From: Bacteroidota bacterium
GTDB taxonomy: Bacteria; Bacteroidota; Bacteroidia; Flavobacteriales; Weeksellaceae
Reading direction: 5' to 3'
Assembly (NCBI GenBank): GCA_023426625.1
Contig: JAFAAJ010000156.1
Coordinates: 1-8,780, forward strand
Length of the DNA: 8,780 bases
In this document: positions 6,177-8,780 of the stretch, one piece after another
Position numbering within the stretch: position 1 is the first letter of the stretch
Layout of the letters: each line of letters opens with the position of its first letter
The notes under the pieces: generated by a model
What the model was told of the DNA's origin: nothing
Database searches by the model: none
What the model saw: the letters and a program-made list of their open reading frames with translations, nothing else
Position numbers and translations under genes: made by a program

Positions 6177-6212
6177 AGTAGGTTTATCTAATGTGAGAAT
6201 GGATAACCTGCT
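6177..6212 (+). promoter_or_regulatory. Leader hairpin upstream of rplK, candidate autoregulatory site
   Basis: AGTAGGTT (6177-6184) pairs with AACCTGCT (6205-6212), and ATCTA (6186-6190) with TGGAT (6200-6204), with one bulged T (6185) and a nine-base purine-rich loop, ATGTGAGAA. It begins within a few bases of the predicted transcript start. In other bacteria L1 represses the L11-L1 operon through a leader structure here. Assigning that role to this hairpin is inference. Confidence 0.5.
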
Positions 6213-6264
6213 GAATAATAAATGCTTCCAAACTCATTAATTATTCAAATTTAAAAAACAAAAA

Positions 6265-6711
6265 ATGGCTAAAAAAGTCTTTAAAATGGTAAAACTTCAG
6301 GTGAAAGGAGGTGCAGCTAACCCTTCTCCGCCAGTAGGTCCTGCTTTAGGTTCTGCGGGTGTGAACATCATGGAGTTTTGTAAGCAATTTAACGGAAGAA
6401 CTCAGGACAAGCCAGGGCAAGTTTTACCTGTTGTAATTACAGTATACGAAGACAAATCTTTTGAATTCGTTATTAAAACTCCACCTGCAGCTATTCAATT
6501 AATGGATGCGGCTAAGATCAAAGGAGGTTCCGGTGAACCAAACAGAAACAAAGTAGGTTCTGTATCTTGGGATCAGGTAAAGAAAATCGCTGAGGATAAA
6601 ATGGCAGACCTTAACTGCTTTACAATGGAGTCAGCTATCTCTATGGTTGCGGGTACTGCAAGATCTATGGGATTGAGAGTAACAGGAACTAAACCAACTT
6701 TTAACGCTTAA
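6265..6711 (+). CDS. rplK: 50S ribosomal protein L11
   Basis: L11 binds the GTPase-associated centre of 23S rRNA, takes part in factor binding and is needed for RelA activation in other bacteria. The 148 residues align over the whole family. The N-terminal domain, about 1-72, has VKLQVKGGAANPSPPVGPAL and the proline-rich face with GVNIMEFCKQFN. The C-terminal RNA-binding domain, about 75-148, includes AAIQLMDAAKIKGGSGEPNR, VGSVSWDQV and GTARSMGLRVTG. No key residue looks altered. It is the first gene of a four-gene ribosomal operon, 11 bases before rplA. The ATG follows an A-rich run (AAAAAACAAAAA) rather than a Shine-Dalgarno site. Confidence 0.98.
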   Translation: MAKKVFKMVKLQVKGGAANPSPPVGPALGSAGVNIMEFCKQFNGRTQDKPGQVLPVVITVYEDKSFEFVIKTPPAAIQLMDAAKIKGGSGEPNRNKVGSVSWDQVKKIAEDKMADLNCFTMESAISMVAGTARSMGLRVTGTKPTFNA

Positions 6712-6722
6712 AACTTATTGAA

Positions 6723-7415
6723 ATGGCAAAATTAACTAAAAAGCAAAAGGAAGCTTTAAGCAAAGTAGAGAAAGGAAGATTCTATAACCTTGAAGAAGGT
6801 TCAGCTCTTGTAAAAGAAGTTAACACTACAAAATTTGATGCTTCTGTTGATATCGCTGTAAGATTAGGGGTAGACCCAAGAAAAGCGAACCAAATGGTAA
6901 GAGGTGTTGTATCTCTTCCTCACGGAACGGGTAAAGATGTTAAAGTATTAGCTCTTGTAACTCCGGATAAAGAAGCTGAGGCTAAAGAAGCTGGTGCAGA
7001 CTATGTAGGTCTTGACGAATATTTAGATAAAATCAAAAACGGTTGGACAGACGTAGACGTTATCGTTACTATGCCTGCTGTAATGGGTAAATTAGGACCT
7101 TTAGGTAGAGTTTTAGGACCAAGAGGTTTAATGCCAAACCCTAAATCAGGAACTGTTACTATGGAAATCGGAAAAGCGGTTTCTGAAGTGAAATCTGGTA
7201 AAATTGATTTTAAAGTAGATAAGTACGGTATCGTACACGCAGGTATCGGAAAAGTATCTTTTGATGCTGCTAAATTGAAAGAAAATGCTCAGGAACTTAT
7301 CCAGACATTGATCAAAATGAAGCCGACTGCTGCTAAAGGAACTTATGTGAAAAGCATTTACTTGTCTTCTACAATGAGTCCAGGTATTGCAATCGATACT
7401 AAATCTGTTAACTAA
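6723..7415 (+). CDS. rplA: 50S ribosomal protein L1
   Basis: L1 forms the mobile stalk next to the E site and binds 23S rRNA helices 76-78; in many bacteria it also represses its own operon. The length of 230 residues is standard. Visible family segments are KFDASVDIAVRLGVDPRKAN (37-56), RGVVSLPHGTGK, the second-domain stretch DVDVIVTMPAVMGKLGPLG, the signature LGPRGLMPNPKSGTV (132-146), and the C-terminal return to domain I with MKPTAAKGTYVKSIYLSSTMSPG. It is 18 bases upstream of rplJ with no promoter or terminator between, so all four genes should be transcribed together. Confidence 0.98.
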   Translation: MAKLTKKQKEALSKVEKGRFYNLEEGSALVKEVNTTKFDASVDIAVRLGVDPRKANQMVRGVVSLPHGTGKDVKVLALVTPDKEAEAKEAGADYVGLDEYLDKIKNGWTDVDVIVTMPAVMGKLGPLGRVLGPRGLMPNPKSGTVTMEIGKAVSEVKSGKIDFKVDKYGIVHAGIGKVSFDAAKLKENAQELIQTLIKMKPTAAKGTYVKSIYLSSTMSPGIAIDTKSVN

Positions 7416-7433
7416 TATTAAATCCTTAAGACA

Positions 7434-8021
7434 ATGACAAAAGACCAAAAAGTTGTAGCAATACAAGAGATCAAAGACTTGCTTCAGGATGCAAAAGTAG
7501 TATACGTAGCAGATCTAGAAGGATTGAACGCTGCTAAATCTTCAGATTTCAGAAGACAGGCTTTCAAACAAAATATCAAAGTAAAAGTTGTTAAAAATAC
7601 ACTTTTACAAAAAGCAATGGAACAAATCGAAGGAGTAGATTACTCTGAAATGTTCCCAACTTTCAAAGGAAATTCAGCGATCCTGATCTCTGAAACTCCA
7701 AATGCTCCTGCGAAATTAATCCAAGGGTTCAGAAAGAAAGAAGAGAAGCCGGCTTTAAAATCAGCTTACCTTCAGGAAACTTTCTATGTAGGTGACAATA
7801 ATCTAGATACATTGGCTAACATCAAGTCTAGAGAAGAAATGATTGGTGAAATCATCGGATTACTTCAGTCTCCAATTCAGAGAGTTGTTTCTGCTCTTCA
7901 AAACAAACCTGAAACAGTAGAAGCTAAAGCTGAAGAAGCTGCACCTGCTGTAGAAGAAACTCCTGCTGAAGCTCCTGAAGCTGCTGCAGAAAGCACAGAG
8001 GAAACTCCAAGTGCTGAATAA
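7434..8021 (+). CDS. rplJ: 50S ribosomal protein L10 with an acidic Ala/Glu-rich C-terminal tail
   Basis: L10 anchors the L7/L12 dimers at the base of the stalk. The globular RNA-binding part, about residues 1-130, contains VVYVADLEGLNAAKSSDFRR and the NTLLQKAM segment. The helix that carries L7/L12 dimers should be the stretch REEMIGEIIGLLQSPIQRVVSALQ (133-156, read in pieces). From about residue 159 the protein continues with 37 residues made largely of Glu (12) and Ala (11) with Pro and Thr, ending TPSAE. The total of 195 residues is about 30 longer than E. coli L10 (165). The tail is low-complexity and probably disordered. No separate L10 leader precedes the gene, only 18 bases after rplA, unlike operons where rplJ has its own structured leader. 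Confidence 0.97.
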   Translation: MTKDQKVVAIQEIKDLLQDAKVVYVADLEGLNAAKSSDFRRQAFKQNIKVKVVKNTLLQKAMEQIEGVDYSEMFPTFKGNSAILISETPNAPAKLIQGFRKKEEKPALKSAYLQETFYVGDNNLDTLANIKSREEMIGEIIGLLQSPIQRVVSALQNKPETVEAKAEEAAPAVEETPAEAPEAAAESTEETPSAE

Positions 8022-8067
8022 TTACACTCAAAAAATTAAATAAATAATCAACAAAAACATTACAACA

Positions 8068-8439
8068 ATGTCAGATTTAAAAAATTTAGCTGAAACGCTA
8101 GTAAACTTAACAGTAAAAGACGTAAATGAATTAGCTGCTATCCTTAAGGATGAGTACGGAATCGAACCAGCTGCTGCTGCTGTAGTAGTTGCAGGTGGAG
8201 CTGCAGGAGGTGATGCTGCTGAAGAAAAAACTGAATTCGACGTAATTCTTAAGTCTGCAGGTGCTTCTAAATTAGCTATCGTTAAATTAGTAAAAGATTT
8301 AACTGGTGCTGGTCTTAAAGAAGCTAAAGATATGGTAGATGGTGCTCCTGCTCCAATCAAGCAAGGTGTTTCTAAAGACGAAGCTGAAGCTCTTAAGAAG
8401 CAACTTGAAGAAGCTGGTGCTGAAGTAGAATTGAAATAA
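8068..8439 (+). CDS. rplL: 50S ribosomal protein L7/L12
   Basis: L7/L12 is the multi-copy stalk protein that recruits and activates the translational GTPases. The 123 residues show the three usual parts: the dimerisation helices at about 1-32 (LKNLAETLVNLTVKDVNELA), an Ala/Gly-rich hinge at about 34-52 (EPAAAAVVVAGGAAGGDAA), and the C-terminal factor-binding domain at about 55-123. That last domain includes FDVILKSAGASKLAIVKLVK and GLKEAKDMVDGAPAPIKQGV. The 46-base gap after rplJ is A-rich and unstructured by eye, perhaps allowing independent translation at higher yield. It is the last gene of the operon, followed by a strong terminator. Confidence 0.98.
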   Translation: MSDLKNLAETLVNLTVKDVNELAAILKDEYGIEPAAAAVVVAGGAAGGDAAEEKTEFDVILKSAGASKLAIVKLVKDLTGAGLKEAKDMVDGAPAPIKQGVSKDEAEALKKQLEEAGAEVELK

Positions 8440-8460
8440 TTCTTTTACACCCAAATATTC

Positions 8461-8487
8461 AAACCTCACATTTTGTGAGGTTTTTTT
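8461..8487 (+). terminator. Intrinsic terminator after rplL
   Basis: A perfect ten-pair stem, AAACCTCACA (8461-8470) with TGTGAGGTTT (8474-8483), has a TTT loop, and its T run continues to 8487. It should end most rplKAJL transcripts before the next gene. Positions 8488-8570 are AT-rich and hold only a short palindrome (ATAAAATTTTAT, 8512-8523). Confidence 0.92.
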
Positions 8488-8574
8488 ATTTTATGACACA
8501 TTCTGCATCACATAAAATTTTATATTTTAAAAAAAATTTATAACAGTTCCAACTCTATACTGACCTCGCAAAAT

Positions 8575-8605
8575 TTGTGTAAGTGCTTTATTTTGAGTAA
8601 ATTTG
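8575..8605 (+). promoter_or_regulatory. Promoter of the gene beyond the right edge (expected rpoB)
   Basis: TTG (8575-8577), a 20-base spacer and TAAATTTG (8598-8605) match the Bacteroidetes promoter consensus, and CACTCC follows. By conserved gene order the gene driven should be rpoB, but its coding region is not in the window. A weaker box, GTATTTTG at 8733-8740 with TTG at 8708-8710, could be a second start. Confidence 0.75.
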
Positions 8606-8615
8606 CACTCCTTTT

Positions 8616-8719
8616 GGCGCTAACCATTGTACATAAATCACTAAAATATTGTAAATCAGCTCTTTCAGTTTCTGAAAGCAGCTTTTCTCTATTTACAGAT
8701 TTCACTATTGTTTAGCGTT
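8616..8719 (+). promoter_or_regulatory. Nested-hairpin leader RNA, expected rpoB 5' region
   Basis: Three stems nest inside one another. The outer stem GGCGCTAA (8616-8623) pairs with TTAGCGTT (8712-8719), with two G-T pairs. The middle stem TGTAAAT (8650-8656) pairs with ATTTACA (8691-8697). The inner stem AGCT + CTTTCAG (8658-8668) pairs with CTGAAAG + AGCT (8672-8683) around a TTT loop and one bulged C. The structure starts about ten bases after the -7 box. I do not recognise a named RNA family. At least 175 bases follow the promoter without a start codon and frame that look like rpoB. Confidence 0.55.
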
Positions 8720-8780
8720 GAAAGATCAAAAAGTATTTTGCACTACTCCGTGAAAAGATATACCGGCGTTGCAGTTAGAA

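Noticed and set aside
7416..7433. A structured L10 leader upstream of rplJ
   Set aside because: Only 18 bases separate rplA and rplJ, which is too short for the known L10 leader fold.
8503..8553. Short open frame starting ATGACACATTCT after rplL
   Set aside because: It has only 16 codons in AT-rich DNA between a terminator and a promoter, with no coding character.
1..8780. CRISPR array, insertion sequence, integrase, toxin-antitoxin or defence genes
   Set aside because: No regularly spaced direct repeats, transposase-like frames, terminal inverted repeats or recognisable defence domains were seen on either strand.

Overview
The window looks like a chromosomal segment of a Flavobacteriia bacterium, probably close to Chryseobacterium. 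I infer this from protein sequence style, AT-rich non-coding DNA, promoter boxes of the Bacteroidetes form TAnnTTTG, A-rich translation starts without clear Shine-Dalgarno sites, and tRNA genes that do not encode CCA. Every gene lies on the + strand. The backbone is the translation/transcription cluster tRNA-Gly, tRNA-Thr, tuf, tRNA-Trp, secE, nusG, rplK, rplA, rplJ, rplL, and then (beyond the right edge) presumably rpoB.

Layout. Positions 36-257 hold tRNA-Gly(UCC) and tRNA-Thr(GGU), each followed by a terminator-like hairpin. Positions 356-2414 hold a two-component system: an OmpR/PhoB-type response regulator and a membrane histidine kinase one base apart. Positions 2415-2698 are the tuf control region, with two TAnnTTTG boxes around an AT-rich inverted repeat. 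Positions 2699-3886 encode EF-Tu, but the frame is interrupted by a single in-frame TAA at codon 327; the remaining 68 codons are intact and in the same frame. Then come tRNA-Trp, secE and nusG, closed by a strong terminator. Positions 4866-6098 encode a multi-pass membrane protein resembling GT-C glycosyltransferases, inserted between nusG and rplK. A near-ideal promoter and a structured leader precede rplK-rplA-rplJ-rplL, which ends in a strong terminator. The last 180 bases hold a new promoter and a nested-hairpin leader that should belong to rpoB.

How the genes fit together. The core genes supply elongation (EF-Tu, tRNAs), the L1 stalk and L11/L10/L12 GTPase-associated centre of the large subunit, the NusG transcription factor and the SecE translocon subunit. 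The two-component system and the glycosyltransferase-like gene are accessory units placed at two junctions of an otherwise conserved cluster.

Most notable points: the nonsense codon in tuf; a six-base T loop in tRNA-Gly; the two inserted accessory units; the structured leaders before rplK and the right edge; and a shared TTTGCAnnCC-like start region at the promoters of the translation genes. I saw no CRISPR array, insertion sequence, phage gene or defence system. The first two anomalies could both be base-calling errors and need checking against reads.
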